A stretch of DNA of 32,411 nucleotides, taken from a virus. The notes under the pieces are model-generated. The model did no database searches, had not been told where the DNA came from, and saw only the letters and a program-made list of their open reading frames with translations. Location: positions 1 through 32,411 of the IMG/VR virus record IMGVR_UViG_3300001748_000015; one strand, given 5' to 3'. Shown here piece by piece: positions 10,296 to 16,759 of the stretch (positions within the stretch are counted from its first letter, which is position 1; each line of letters opens with the position of its first letter). The translations under genes were made by a program, and so were the position numbers.

Positions 10296-10598
10296 ATGCC
10301 ATTAAAGCTCATCACGATACTTATCATGGCGACCGCGATGCTCTCTGGATGCCACATGACCAGGGAGCATCGTCGGCCTGTTGAGGTTGCTGGATCTGTT
10401 GCGTATGAGGAGTTCAAGGTTAAAGTTCCCATCTTCTTTGACTCAAAAGCAGCATCCGTTACAGGTGACCTAAAGGATGGGGACTACTCCTATTCCGTAG
10501 GAGCTAAAGATCTATCCATACTATCTGATGAGCAGTTTGCCGCACAGTTAGCCAAGATTTTTACTGAAGCTGCCAAAGCAGTTTCACCCTTGCCATAA
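10296..10598 (+). CDS. Predicted small outer-membrane lipoprotein
   Basis: Product of 100 residues. The N terminus (MPLKLITILIMATAMLSGC) has a hydrophobic core followed by the lipobox LSGC, so the mature protein would start at Cys19 and be lipidated by the Lgt/LspA pathway. The mature part is about 82 residues, polar, with a short basic stretch after the Cys and no further membrane segment. Small phage lipoproteins near a holin are often outer-membrane spanin subunits, but this one lacks the Pro-rich character usual for those, so a spanin role is only a guess. A superinfection-exclusion lipoprotein is another possibility. It sits 8 bases before a gene for another exported protein. Confidence 0.65.
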   Translation: MPLKLITILIMATAMLSGCHMTREHRRPVEVAGSVAYEEFKVKVPIFFDSKAASVTGDLKDGDYSYSVGAKDLSILSDEQFAAQLAKIFTEAAKAVSPLP

Positions 10599-10605
10599 TT
10601 TTACC

Positions 10606-11253
10606 ATGAAAAAATCTATCAAAGAACTTTTTTGTGTTGTAGCTGCCATTGCTGTAGCTGTGACCGCTCTTAACATTGTTGAATCAGCTACCACAGGCGC
10701 ACCTCCAAGAGTGGTGAACGTGGAGAAGTTTAACGACCTGCCTGATGCGTTGGTTAAGGAAAACTCCAACTCAATCTTTGCTGTCAATTACGGAACAACT
10801 TCTGGCGACGGTCTTGGCGGGTTGTTTGTTTACTCCAGCACAGCCACTAACACAGTGGATGCACGTGACGTTCATCTGAGTTACTCAGGTGTTGGCAGGT
10901 TGCTCCGCATTGGCCAAGGTCATCCATTGCAGGTTGGTCCTGATGCCGCAAACCCTCGTGAATACACTATTGCAAGTGGCGCGATTACTCCAACCGGAAC
11001 ATTCTTCACCATTGATACCCAGGGTGACGCGGGTTCTGACGACCTGAACACTATCACTGCCACCAACTACAAACCTGGCGACCTGTTGATTCTGCAAGCC
11101 AACAACACAGCGCGAACCGTTGTGTTGAAAGACGGGACAGGTAATCTCCGGCTGTCTGGTGATTTCAGCTTAGACAACACTGAAGATACTGCGACCGTGA
11201 TGCTGATCGGAACCAACTGGACACAGATTGCGACCGCTAACAACGGATCGTAG
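10606..11253 (+). CDS. Exported paralogue of the tail-fibre N-terminal domain
   Basis: Product of 215 residues with a signal-like N terminus: MKKSIKE, then a hydrophobic Val/Ala segment to about residue 28. Residues about 33-101 match the N-terminal domain of the tail-fibre-like protein: FNDLPDALV against FNDIASVQ, then GDGLGGLFVY against GDQLGGMFMY, then GVGRLLRIG against GSGRWVRYD. Residues about 120-211 (TIASGAITPTGTFFTIDTQG, DDLNTI, ARTVVLKDGTGN, MLIGTNWTQI) form a beta-rich module I recognise from other phage tail or capsid appendage proteins. It is probably a second appendage or decoration protein using the same attachment domain. It is the last gene before the terminator at 11275-11315. 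Why appendage proteins carry signal-like N termini is unexplained. Confidence 0.7.
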   Translation: MKKSIKELFCVVAAIAVAVTALNIVESATTGAPPRVVNVEKFNDLPDALVKENSNSIFAVNYGTTSGDGLGGLFVYSSTATNTVDARDVHLSYSGVGRLLRIGQGHPLQVGPDAANPREYTIASGAITPTGTFFTIDTQGDAGSDDLNTITATNYKPGDLLILQANNTARTVVLKDGTGNLRLSGDFSLDNTEDTATVMLIGTNWTQIATANNGS

Positions 11254-11274
11254 GCTTTGCTCGCAAATCTCAAC

Positions 11275-11315
11275 GCCAGCGGTCTGCTTCACGCAAGTTG
11301 ATCGCTGGCTTTTTT
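11275..11315 (+). terminator. Rho-independent terminator after the tail-appendage cassette
   Basis: The arms GCCAGCG (11275-11281) and CGCTGGC (11303-11309) are perfectly complementary and are followed by six T residues (11310-11315). It lies 22 bases after the stop of the exported paralogue and 13 bases before the holin-like gene, separating the two. The loop is long (21 bases), which lowers confidence somewhat. Confidence 0.7.
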
Positions 11316-11328
11316 ACAGCCCGCACCC

Positions 11329-11694
11329 ATGTCTGACAATGTTCAGCACAACCAAACCGACAATGAAGGAGGATGCCAATGTGGGCGTTGCCGTCACTTG
11401 GCGGCGTCACTGAACATTCGCATTGATGCTATTGAGGTTCAGATTAAAGGGATGAGCACTGCGTTCGACAGCATGAGTAAGTCAGTTGATCGCTTTACAA
11501 ATGCTGTTCTTGGCGACGAGCAGATGGGCGTTAAGGGTTACGGACGCAGGTTGGAGTATATTGAGCGTGACATGGGTAGCATGAAGGCGTTCAAGTCGAA
11601 AGTGATAGCTTGGGCTGGAGCCATAAGCGCAACAACATCTGCTGTGATTGCGTTCGCTATGAAGTTCTTTGGCTTCTTCTCATCGGGGAAATAG
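11329..11694 (+). CDS. Holin-like protein (coiled coil plus C-terminal membrane segment)
   Basis: Product of 121 residues. The N terminus carries a Cys cluster, CQCGRC. A heptad-like helical region follows (about 25-90, including LEYIERDMGSM), then one predicted membrane helix (VIAWAGAISATTSAVIAFAMKFFGFF) close to the C terminus. A soluble coiled coil with a single C-terminal membrane helix is the layout of XhlA-type accessory holins, and the position after the tail genes fits a lysis role. I see no endolysin in the window, so a complete lysis cassette cannot be shown. No clear ribosome site precedes the ATG. Alternative: a tail-associated membrane protein used in DNA entry. Confidence 0.6.
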   Translation: MSDNVQHNQTDNEGGCQCGRCRHLAASLNIRIDAIEVQIKGMSTAFDSMSKSVDRFTNAVLGDEQMGVKGYGRRLEYIERDMGSMKAFKSKVIAWAGAISATTSAVIAFAMKFFGFFSSGK

Positions 11695-11710
11695 TTATTC
11701 ACAAAAGCGT

Positions 11711-12283
11711 ATGAAGGAAACAACAAAGCTTCACCATTACAGAAAGATTAACGGTTACGCTGCTTTCATAAAAGGGGACGGGATTGATATCGGATGCGGA
11801 GATGATTGCCTGAGTCCATCAATGTTCCCAGGGATACTAAGCGTCCTCCCTTACGACCAACTGACAGGCGGCGATGCAAACACTTGCGCTGACATTGGGG
11901 GCAATCAATTTGACTTTGTTTATAGCTCCCATTGCTTGGAGCATATGCATGACCCTGGTGTAGCTATAAGGAACTGGATTAGGATATGCAAATCATCGGG
12001 CCATGTGGTAGTGTGCGTTCCTCATGAGTTGTTCTACGAGAAGTGTCGTTGGCCCTCTATGTTCAACGGAGATCATAAAACTTCATGGACTTTGGAGTGG
12101 AAGTCAGACTTACCGAAAAGCATTCACACTCCAGACTTTCTAAGAAACCTTAAAGATGATGGGCTTTGCGAAGTTGTGAGATGTGAGACAATCCTTCAGG
12201 ACTTCAGCTTCAGACACTTCAACGCAGACCAGACGCTCGGCCAGTCGATTTGCCAGATTGAGTTTGTCCTTAAAAAGAATTGA
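11711..12283 (+). CDS. Class I SAM-dependent methyltransferase
   Basis: Product of 190 residues from the ATG at 11711. I prefer this start because it begins just after the preceding gene, whereas an in-frame ATG at 11669 would overlap that gene. Motif I is DIGCGDD (SAM-binding glycine loop) and the later FDFVYSSHCLEHM is the Methyltransf_11-type motif IV with the common CLEHM ending; the C-terminal half contains HTPDFLRNL. No DNA-methyltransferase NPPY motif is present, so the substrate is probably a small molecule, glycan or protein. Such genes occur near tail and host-interaction genes in many phages, where they may modify surface glycans; that role is inferred. Its 3' end overlaps the end of the convergent nuclease-like gene by 14 bases. 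Confidence 0.75.
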   Translation: MKETTKLHHYRKINGYAAFIKGDGIDIGCGDDCLSPSMFPGILSVLPYDQLTGGDANTCADIGGNQFDFVYSSHCLEHMHDPGVAIRNWIRICKSSGHVVVCVPHELFYEKCRWPSMFNGDHKTSWTLEWKSDLPKSIHTPDFLRNLKDDGLCEVVRCETILQDFSFRHFNADQTLGQSICQIEFVLKKN

Positions 12284-12791
12284 TTACCGTATTGTAACGC
12301 AACAGAATGCGTGACGGAACAGGTAAAAAAAGAGCGTCGTCAGCATTGATCACAACATACTGGCGACTGACTTTATACACGGAATCAAACTTCTCCTGCA
12401 CCCTGGAAGGATCGACGGCACCCACACCGAACTGGACATAGTGGCGAAGGTCACATGAGAACATCATCCATCTAACAGGCTTGCGAAGGGAGGACCATTG
12501 CTCGGCAGGGCATACGAAGATCACTGGATAAGGCCATGACTTCCGGTTCGTGAACTGGGTTCGCTTACTCTTCCACCACTTTACTTCCACACACCCACCA
12601 TCAATCTCAATGTCACCGTTGTCGATGTATTGACCCCTGACCTTGTGGGTAGGTGCAGCACTGGTATGATTAACTCTTGGAGACAGTCCTTCATTCTCAA
12701 GTATCTGAGCGGCCAACCATACAGCTGCCTTGGATTCTTCAAGGCGATCCAGGAATGTTTGATGTGTTTTTGAGTTAATCCACTGGTTCAT
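12270..12791 (-). CDS. PD-(D/E)XK nuclease-like protein
   Basis: Product of 173 residues. The central stretch has the arrangement of a PD-(D/E)XK active site: acidic residues in NGDIEIDGG followed closely by VEVKWW, a candidate E-x-K. Hydrophobic strands follow (PYPVIFVCP). Proteins of this size and fold in phage replication clusters act as Holliday-junction resolvases or short-range nucleases. Its ATG overlaps the stop of the DnaB gene by four bases (ATGA), so the two are translationally coupled, which supports a role in replication or recombination. The family call rests on motif spacing only. A GTnAC-N12-GTnAC element lies inside its 3' end at 12294-12315. Confidence 0.6.
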   Translation of the reverse strand: MNQWINSKTHQTFLDRLEESKAAVWLAAQILENEGLSPRVNHTSAAPTHKVRGQYIDNGDIEIDGGCVEVKWWKSKRTQFTNRKSWPYPVIFVCPAEQWSSLRKPVRWMMFSCDLRHYVQFGVGAVDPSRVQEKFDSVYKVSRQYVVINADDALFLPVPSRILLRYNTVINSF

Positions 12792-14098
12792 TGATTATCT
12801 TCAGGGCCGATAGATGCGTTCTCAAATCTGGTATGCTCAGGGAACCACGCGATTGATATGTCTGCTTCCGCCCCTGCTCTGTTCTTGGCTACACCGAGGG
12901 TTCGTTGGCCTTCCTCCCTTTCGTAAATGAAAGTGACCGAGTCTGCGTCCTGCTCAATGCTCCCTGAATCCCGAAGGTCTGACATACGGGGTCTACGTTT
13001 AACTTCCTTGCCCTTGTGCATGCTTGGCTTGTCGAACTCACGATTCATCTGGCAAAGCGCGATAACCGGCACATCCAACTCTTTGGCCATAGCCTTCATG
13101 TTCATAGAGATTTCACCTACCTGATCGTTACGTGTGGCTTTCGGGTTTGTTGCCTTGATCAATTGCAGGTAGTCAATAATCAACACCTTCGCTCCTTGCC
13201 GAACCATGCGTCTGGCGCGTGTCCTGATGTAGTTGATATTTACGCCAGCTGTATCGTCGATCTGTATCTTGGTTTTAGCAACATGTCTGAGCGCATTCAT
13301 GAACCGTGCGAGATCCGACTCCGTCACGTTCTCTTTACGCAAGATAGCCTGAGTGTTCACCTTGCCATGGACTGCTGCGAGACGTGCGTTCAGCTGGTTG
13401 CGGCTCATCTCAAGAGAGAACACACCAACAGGTATGTCTTTATCGGATAGCCTTAGCGCAATGTTAAGTGCGAATGCTGTCTTACCCATACCTGGCCTTC
13501 CTGCCATAACAACCAGATCAGTCTTTCGTAACCCCCCGAGAACCCGGTCGTAATCCACGTAGCCAGTTGCATAACCGAGGGCATCTTTCTTGCCGTCCCA
13601 TACCGCTTGATAGAGCTCGGCAATTTCAAGGACAGATTCTTTCTGCGTCTTGGTTTGAGTGATATCTTCCTCGCGCAACTCAGCCATAGCATTGTCCACG
13701 TTGGCTATCACATCAGCAATCTGACCGCCATCAGGATTCTCGGAAGCAGTCTTGAGTTGCATGGCAGCAAGGAAAGCTTTCCTTCGCAGCAACCCGAGCC
13801 TTAGATCCGACATCCACATGGGCCAATTATCCTTGGTCCCAGTCTTGCCTATGTAAGTCTCAATGTGGTTGTTCAGATGCTTCTTGCCGTCCTTGCAGAC
13901 AGCGAACCGAACAGTTGCCTCATCGACCTGACGGCCAGCAGCCTCCAGCTTCTCCATCAAGCTAAACAGGTATGAGCAGGTCTGGTCCCAAAACCAATCA
14001 ACGGTCAACCCTGCGCTGATAACCTCCTCCCACGCACCCAGGATCAGAGACCCTATCATGCGCTCCTCTGCTTCTAATTCGTAGGGAACCTTAGCCAT
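12788..14098 (-). CDS. dnaB: Replicative DNA helicase, DnaB family
   Basis: Product of 436 residues, close to the usual length of DnaB. The N-terminal helical domain starts YELEAEERMIGSLIL, the classical DnaB opening. The RecA-like core has Walker A GRPGMGKT (200-207), a SLEMSRNQLNAR segment (about 228-239), Walker B VLIIDYLQL (305-313) and the LRDSGSIEQDAD motif (375-386). It unwinds the fork 5' to 3' as a hexamer. No separate primase or DNA polymerase gene is visible in the window, so the phage either uses host enzymes or encodes them elsewhere. It starts two bases after the stop of the upstream unknown gene and overlaps the next gene by four bases, in a compact leftward replication operon. 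Confidence 0.95.
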   Translation of the reverse strand: MAKVPYELEAEERMIGSLILGAWEEVISAGLTVDWFWDQTCSYLFSLMEKLEAAGRQVDEATVRFAVCKDGKKHLNNHIETYIGKTGTKDNWPMWMSDLRLGLLRRKAFLAAMQLKTASENPDGGQIADVIANVDNAMAELREEDITQTKTQKESVLEIAELYQAVWDGKKDALGYATGYVDYDRVLGGLRKTDLVVMAGRPGMGKTAFALNIALRLSDKDIPVGVFSLEMSRNQLNARLAAVHGKVNTQAILRKENVTESDLARFMNALRHVAKTKIQIDDTAGVNINYIRTRARRMVRQGAKVLIIDYLQLIKATNPKATRNDQVGEISMNMKAMAKELDVPVIALCQMNREFDKPSMHKGKEVKRRPRMSDLRDSGSIEQDADSVTFIYEREEGQRTLGVAKNRAGAEADISIAWFPEHTRFENASIGPEDNQ

Positions 14099-14099
14099 G

Positions 14100-14855
14100 T
14101 CAGTAAGGGAGACCTAAATGCTTGAGGATAGGAGTAATTTTGGATTGCTTGCTATCTCGCCCAACGGCAGGAAGCTCATTCTGAATCAACCCCCAAGGCA
14201 TGTGTTCTGTGGCAAGGCTTTTCCCTTCATAGCACTGACCAGCGATAAAACGTTCCGTCACTTGATCGGGAAGCACTACTTCCCTCCTGCAAATAAGAGC
14301 ATGAGAATCATCCCCGTAACCAAGCTCATCATCAACAGGGCAAACGTGCATGCCTAGCTGCTCACACCACATGCTCATCGTGTTATACGGTTGGATGTTG
14401 CTGTGATAGTCTTGAATCTCGAATACTTGAAAAGGGGTAGGGAAATTGTATATGCGTCTACGCGCATATAGTGTCCAGAATCCCGCAATAATCCACCCAT
14501 CAGCGATGTGCTTTTGGATTGGGACGTAGAAGTTACTGGTTAGATACCAGTGTGCTTGGCGAATACCTGGCGCTTCATGGCTTAGGCATGGATCACCTGC
14601 GTTAGTGAGGACATGTATCTGTCCGCGAAGCTTCACAAGGACAACAATGTGTGCATCCAATCTAGGAATCCTGACCCACTCATATTCATCGACCACATCA
14701 TAGAGCTCTTCCGGGTAAATGTCGTTGCGTTTTGGTGGATCAATGATGAGTTTATTTATCAGCGGCGACTTGCCCTCCGCTGCCATCACTGTTGCCAGGT
14801 TGAGTTGACCCCTTCTCTTCTTCGCTTCCTGAAAGTATGCTTCGTTGATCTTCAC
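14100..14855 (-). CDS. Unknown protein in replication operon
   Basis: Product of 251 residues. I place the start at the GTG at 14855 because AAAGGAG (14864-14870) lies eight bases upstream; an ATG 39 bases further up lacks such a site. The protein is mixed alpha/beta with many aromatic residues, hydrophobic strands (HIVVLVKLRGQIHVL) and several scattered Cys (PCLSHEAP, MWCEQLGMHVCPVD, ALICRRE) that could bind metal but form no standard finger. I recognise no family. It lies between the nuclease-like gene and dnaB; its first 104 bases overlap the upstream gene in another frame. Its position suggests a helicase loader or replication accessory, but no AAA+ motif supports that. Confidence 0.75.
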   Translation of the reverse strand: MKINEAYFQEAKKRRGQLNLATVMAAEGKSPLINKLIIDPPKRNDIYPEELYDVVDEYEWVRIPRLDAHIVVLVKLRGQIHVLTNAGDPCLSHEAPGIRQAHWYLTSNFYVPIQKHIADGWIIAGFWTLYARRRIYNFPTPFQVFEIQDYHSNIQPYNTMSMWCEQLGMHVCPVDDELGYGDDSHALICRREVVLPDQVTERFIAGQCYEGKSLATEHMPWGLIQNELPAVGRDSKQSKITPILKHLGLPY

Positions 14856-15165
14856 GTGTAATTCTCCTTTGTTCGGCAACAGATTCAAGATCATCGGAAT
14901 GCACTAAGATCCAGAACCCTTCTTTATTCTTTTCATGAAGGCAGACTACCGGAATCTTATCCTCCAGCACTGCCAGCTTCTTAGTTCCTCTCCATAACGA
15001 GACCGCCGTGTGCCTGACTCGATGCTTAGCCTCAACGAATATACGGCTATGCAAACTGTCTGACCGTGTGTGACCTGAATTGCCACCAGACAAAGGCGTG
15101 CGGACTGACCCGAAGAAGGATGCGATCCGTCGCTCAACTTGCTTCCACGTCTTTGTTGGCGGCAT
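14752..15165 (-). CDS. Putative PD-(D/E)XK endonuclease / resolvase-like protein
   Basis: Product of 137 residues from the ATG at 15165 (MPPTKTWKQVERRIASFFG), which sits four bases after the stop of the gene upstream; longer in-frame starts would run into that gene. RTPLSGGNSGHTRSD followed by RIFVEAKHR gives the acidic D, then E-x-K, of a PD-(D/E)XK site, preceded by an ERRIA helix, as in small phage resolvase-like nucleases. The last 30 or so residues are polar and low in complexity (ILSGSEEEKGSTQPGNSDGS) and coincide with the 104-base overlap with the next gene. It probably cleaves branched DNA during replication or recombination. No ribosome site is visible, so translation is likely coupled to the gene before it. 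Confidence 0.65.
   Translation of the reverse strand: MPPTKTWKQVERRIASFFGSVRTPLSGGNSGHTRSDSLHSRIFVEAKHRVRHTAVSLWRGTKKLAVLEDKIPVVCLHEKNKEGFWILVHSDDLESVAEQRRITREDQRSILSGSEEEKGSTQPGNSDGSGGQVAADK
14864..14870 (-). promoter_or_regulatory. Strong ribosome binding site deciding a GTG start
   Basis: AAAGGAG on the minus strand, eight bases before the GTG at 14855. It lies inside the coding end of the upstream nuclease-like gene and selects the GTG over the ATG at 14894. Confidence 0.7.
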
Positions 15166-15169
15166 ACGA

Positions 15170-15490
15170 TTAGAGGGAGTTAAGGTCTTCCGATATTTCC
15201 CGCAGGTGTGCGGCAAACATATTGCGTTGACCTTGGTGGGCGTGTAAGTGAGCAGCCTCAATCATTCCTTCAAGATTTCTCACCTTATAGTCGATGTGCG
15301 ATAGTCGTTGACGAAGTGCTGCAATGTAGAACATCTGATCGATCACTTCCTTGCCAGCCTCTTCCAGAAGCCCGTCTTTTTCCCAAAGGTTACCTGAGTG
15401 TTCAGCTTGACCCGCTCGGTATTTCTCTTCCGCCTTGCCGACGAACTCGGTCAAGGCGCCCTTCATGCTTTGCTCTTGCTCGGGTGTCAT
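15170..15490 (-). CDS. MazG-like / all-alpha NTP pyrophosphohydrolase-like protein
   Basis: Product of 106 residues, nearly all helical. KYRAGQAEHSGNLWEKDGLLEEAGKEVID is split by a short loop and carries the E/EE...D acidic pattern of small phage proteins related to the MazG/all-alpha NTP-PPase group; FYIAALRQRL follows. Such enzymes hydrolyse (d)NTPs to monophosphates and may tune nucleotide pools during infection. Family assignment is by pattern only and no complete ExxE...ExxD signature is present. It begins one base after the stop of the exonuclease gene and is tightly followed by the nuclease-like gene, in the replication operon. Confidence 0.5.
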   Translation of the reverse strand: MTPEQEQSMKGALTEFVGKAEEKYRAGQAEHSGNLWEKDGLLEEAGKEVIDQMFYIAALRQRLSHIDYKVRNLEGMIEAAHLHAHQGQRNMFAAHLREISEDLNSL

Positions 15491-15491
15491 G

Positions 15492-16166
15492 TTACAGGAT
15501 TCCGGTTAAGCGCATTTTGTTACCGATAGCCAAAGTGAGTTGAAGATCATTCTCAAGATACGCGATTGCCTCATCCCTGTTCTCGCGCCAGACTTCAGCG
15601 TAGAACTTGCCTGTTCCGTCCTTGTCTCCAACACCCAAAGCAACAGCCATCTTCTGAAGGCTCACTTTCTTGCGCTTGCGCTCGTAAGATCCGTAGCATG
15701 CCTCGATGCAAAGATCCCGGAATTGCTTACCGCCTGACCCGTAACTTCCCCCAGTGTAAAAAGCAGGGGGAACGCGAAGGCTGTGGAAGACTGCTCGACC
15801 CACAAGGAACGGGATATCAAAGTCGTTCGTATTCCAGCCAATGAATGTGGCGTTGGTGTGGTGAGTCTCAATGAACTGAAAGAATCGCATGATGTCATCC
15901 TTCTCGTCTTCCAGTGTTTTCTCTTTGTCTCCGCGAGAGAAAATGTCAGTGGTCTTCTCAGACTTAACACCAATGCCGTAAACCATCCCGGTCTCTGGTG
16001 CGAGTGCAGCGTTGCCGACCCATTTGCGTTGCTGCTCATCGATGTTTGCGGCGATCTTGTCAGGATCTTTCCACGTGGATGGTGCTTTAAATTTCGGAAT
16101 GATGGGTAAAAGAAATTCGTCGTGTGCGGGTCCAGTCTCAATGTCGTATGCGTAGAGGTCGCTCAT
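15492..16166 (-). CDS. PolB-type 3'-5' exonuclease
   Basis: Product of 224 residues. All three exonuclease motifs of the DnaQ-like PolB proofreading domain are present: Exo I DIETG (8-12), Exo II WNTNDFD (111-117, the N-x3-F-D pattern) and Exo III Y203-x3-D207 in YLENDLQL. There is no polymerase domain, so this is a stand-alone exonuclease of the predicted PolB-like 3'-5' exonuclease group found in many phages. It may trim DNA ends for the Sak4/SSB recombination pathway or proofread in trans. The gene follows the SSB terminator (16198-16242), so it needs readthrough or its own promoter. The ATGAGCGAC start is identical to that of the SSB gene. Confidence 0.88.
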   Translation of the reverse strand: MSDLYAYDIETGPAHDEFLLPIIPKFKAPSTWKDPDKIAANIDEQQRKWVGNAALAPETGMVYGIGVKSEKTTDIFSRGDKEKTLEDEKDDIMRFFQFIETHHTNATFIGWNTNDFDIPFLVGRAVFHSLRVPPAFYTGGSYGSGGKQFRDLCIEACYGSYERKRKKVSLQKMAVALGVGDKDGTGKFYAEVWRENRDEAIAYLENDLQLTLAIGNKMRLTGIL

Positions 16167-16197
16167 AATTATATCCGTTGTGATTGGTTGTTTGTGG

Positions 16198-16242
16198 AAA
16201 AAATGGGGGCAGTAGCGAACAAAGGAAATCTACTGCCCCCAT
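16198..16242 (-). terminator. Rho-independent terminator downstream of ssb
   Basis: A perfect 13-base stem is formed by ATGGGGGCAGTAG (16203-16215) and its complement (16230-16242), with a 14-base loop. On the minus strand the stem is followed by at least five U residues (the A run at 16198-16202). It lies 36 bases after the ssb stop codon and before the exonuclease gene. It probably limits or attenuates transcription into the rest of the leftward operon, giving more SSB than downstream product. Confidence 0.85.
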
Positions 16243-16250
16243 GTGTGGGT

Positions 16251-16281
16251 TGATCAGGCGAAAGGAGGAAACACCTGATCA
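16251..16281 (-). repeat. Inverted repeat overlapping the ssb stop codon
   Basis: The arms TGATCAGG (16251-16258) and CCTGATCA (16274-16281) are complementary, with a 15-base loop containing an AAAGGAGG-like run on the plus strand. The right arm includes the ssb stop codon. No U tract follows, so it is not itself an intrinsic terminator. It may stabilise the ssb mRNA 3' end together with the adjacent 13-base hairpin. Confidence 0.6.
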
Positions 16282-16710
16282 AAAGGGAACGTCATCATCG
16301 TCGGCTGGACCCGATGCGTATTGTGGTGCGGGAGCTTGGGCTTGCCCAACTTGAGGTGGGTTCTGCCCCTCTTCGCGGGGCTTCCAGTCTATGGGGTTTA
16401 GCTTGCCGATCTTGATGGATATCTTAGATCGCTTCTGCCCTGTCTGCTTATCATCCCATTGCTCCAGGTTGAGTTCGCCAGACAGCGACACTCGCTGACC
16501 CTTGAAACAGTGTCTCCCCGTGAACTCCGCCAATGGGCCGAAGCCGACAGCATCGACGAAAACTGTCTTCTCGATTCGCTGACCATCCTTGGAGTAGGAG
16601 TTGTCCACAGCTAACCCAAGGTTAGCGATGCCTGTGCCGCTTGGGGCGTGTCTAATTTCGGGATCACGTGTGAGTCTGCCCGTTAGTATGACTTGATTTA
16701 AGTCGCTCAT
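16279..16710 (-). CDS. ssb: Single-stranded DNA-binding protein
   Basis: Product of 143 residues. The OB-fold starts with LNQVILTGRLTRDPEIRHAPSGTGIANLGLAVDN, the canonical bacterial/phage SSB opening, and continues with the WDDKQTGQKRSKISIKIGKL strand region. After a short Pro/Gln/Ala linker the protein ends in the acidic tip DDDDVPF, the docking tail for partner proteins. It coats single-stranded DNA during phage replication and recombination. It lies between the Sak4-like gene upstream and a strong terminator downstream. The 49 bases upstream are AT-rich, with TATACT (16720-16725 on the plus strand reads AGTATA) as a possible -10 box. Confidence 0.95.
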   Translation of the reverse strand: MSDLNQVILTGRLTRDPEIRHAPSGTGIANLGLAVDNSYSKDGQRIEKTVFVDAVGFGPLAEFTGRHCFKGQRVSLSGELNLEQWDDKQTGQKRSKISIKIGKLNPIDWKPREEGQNPPQVGQAQAPAPQYASGPADDDDVPF

Positions 16711-16719
16711 AATTTATGT

Positions 16720-16750
16720 AGTATAACGTAATAGAAGTATTATTTGTCGA
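16720..16750 (-). promoter_or_regulatory. Weak candidate promoter for ssb
   Basis: On the minus strand TCGACA (16750-16745) and TATACT (16725-16720) are separated by 19 bases, longer than the usual 17. The region is AT-rich and lies 10 bases before the ssb ATG. Confidence 0.3.
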
Positions 16751-16759
16751 TAAAAAAAA

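Noticed and set aside
16168-16173. TATAAT on the minus strand just before the exonuclease ATG
   Set aside because: It ends one base before the start codon, so a start point seven bases later would lie inside the gene; no -35 box is at the right distance.
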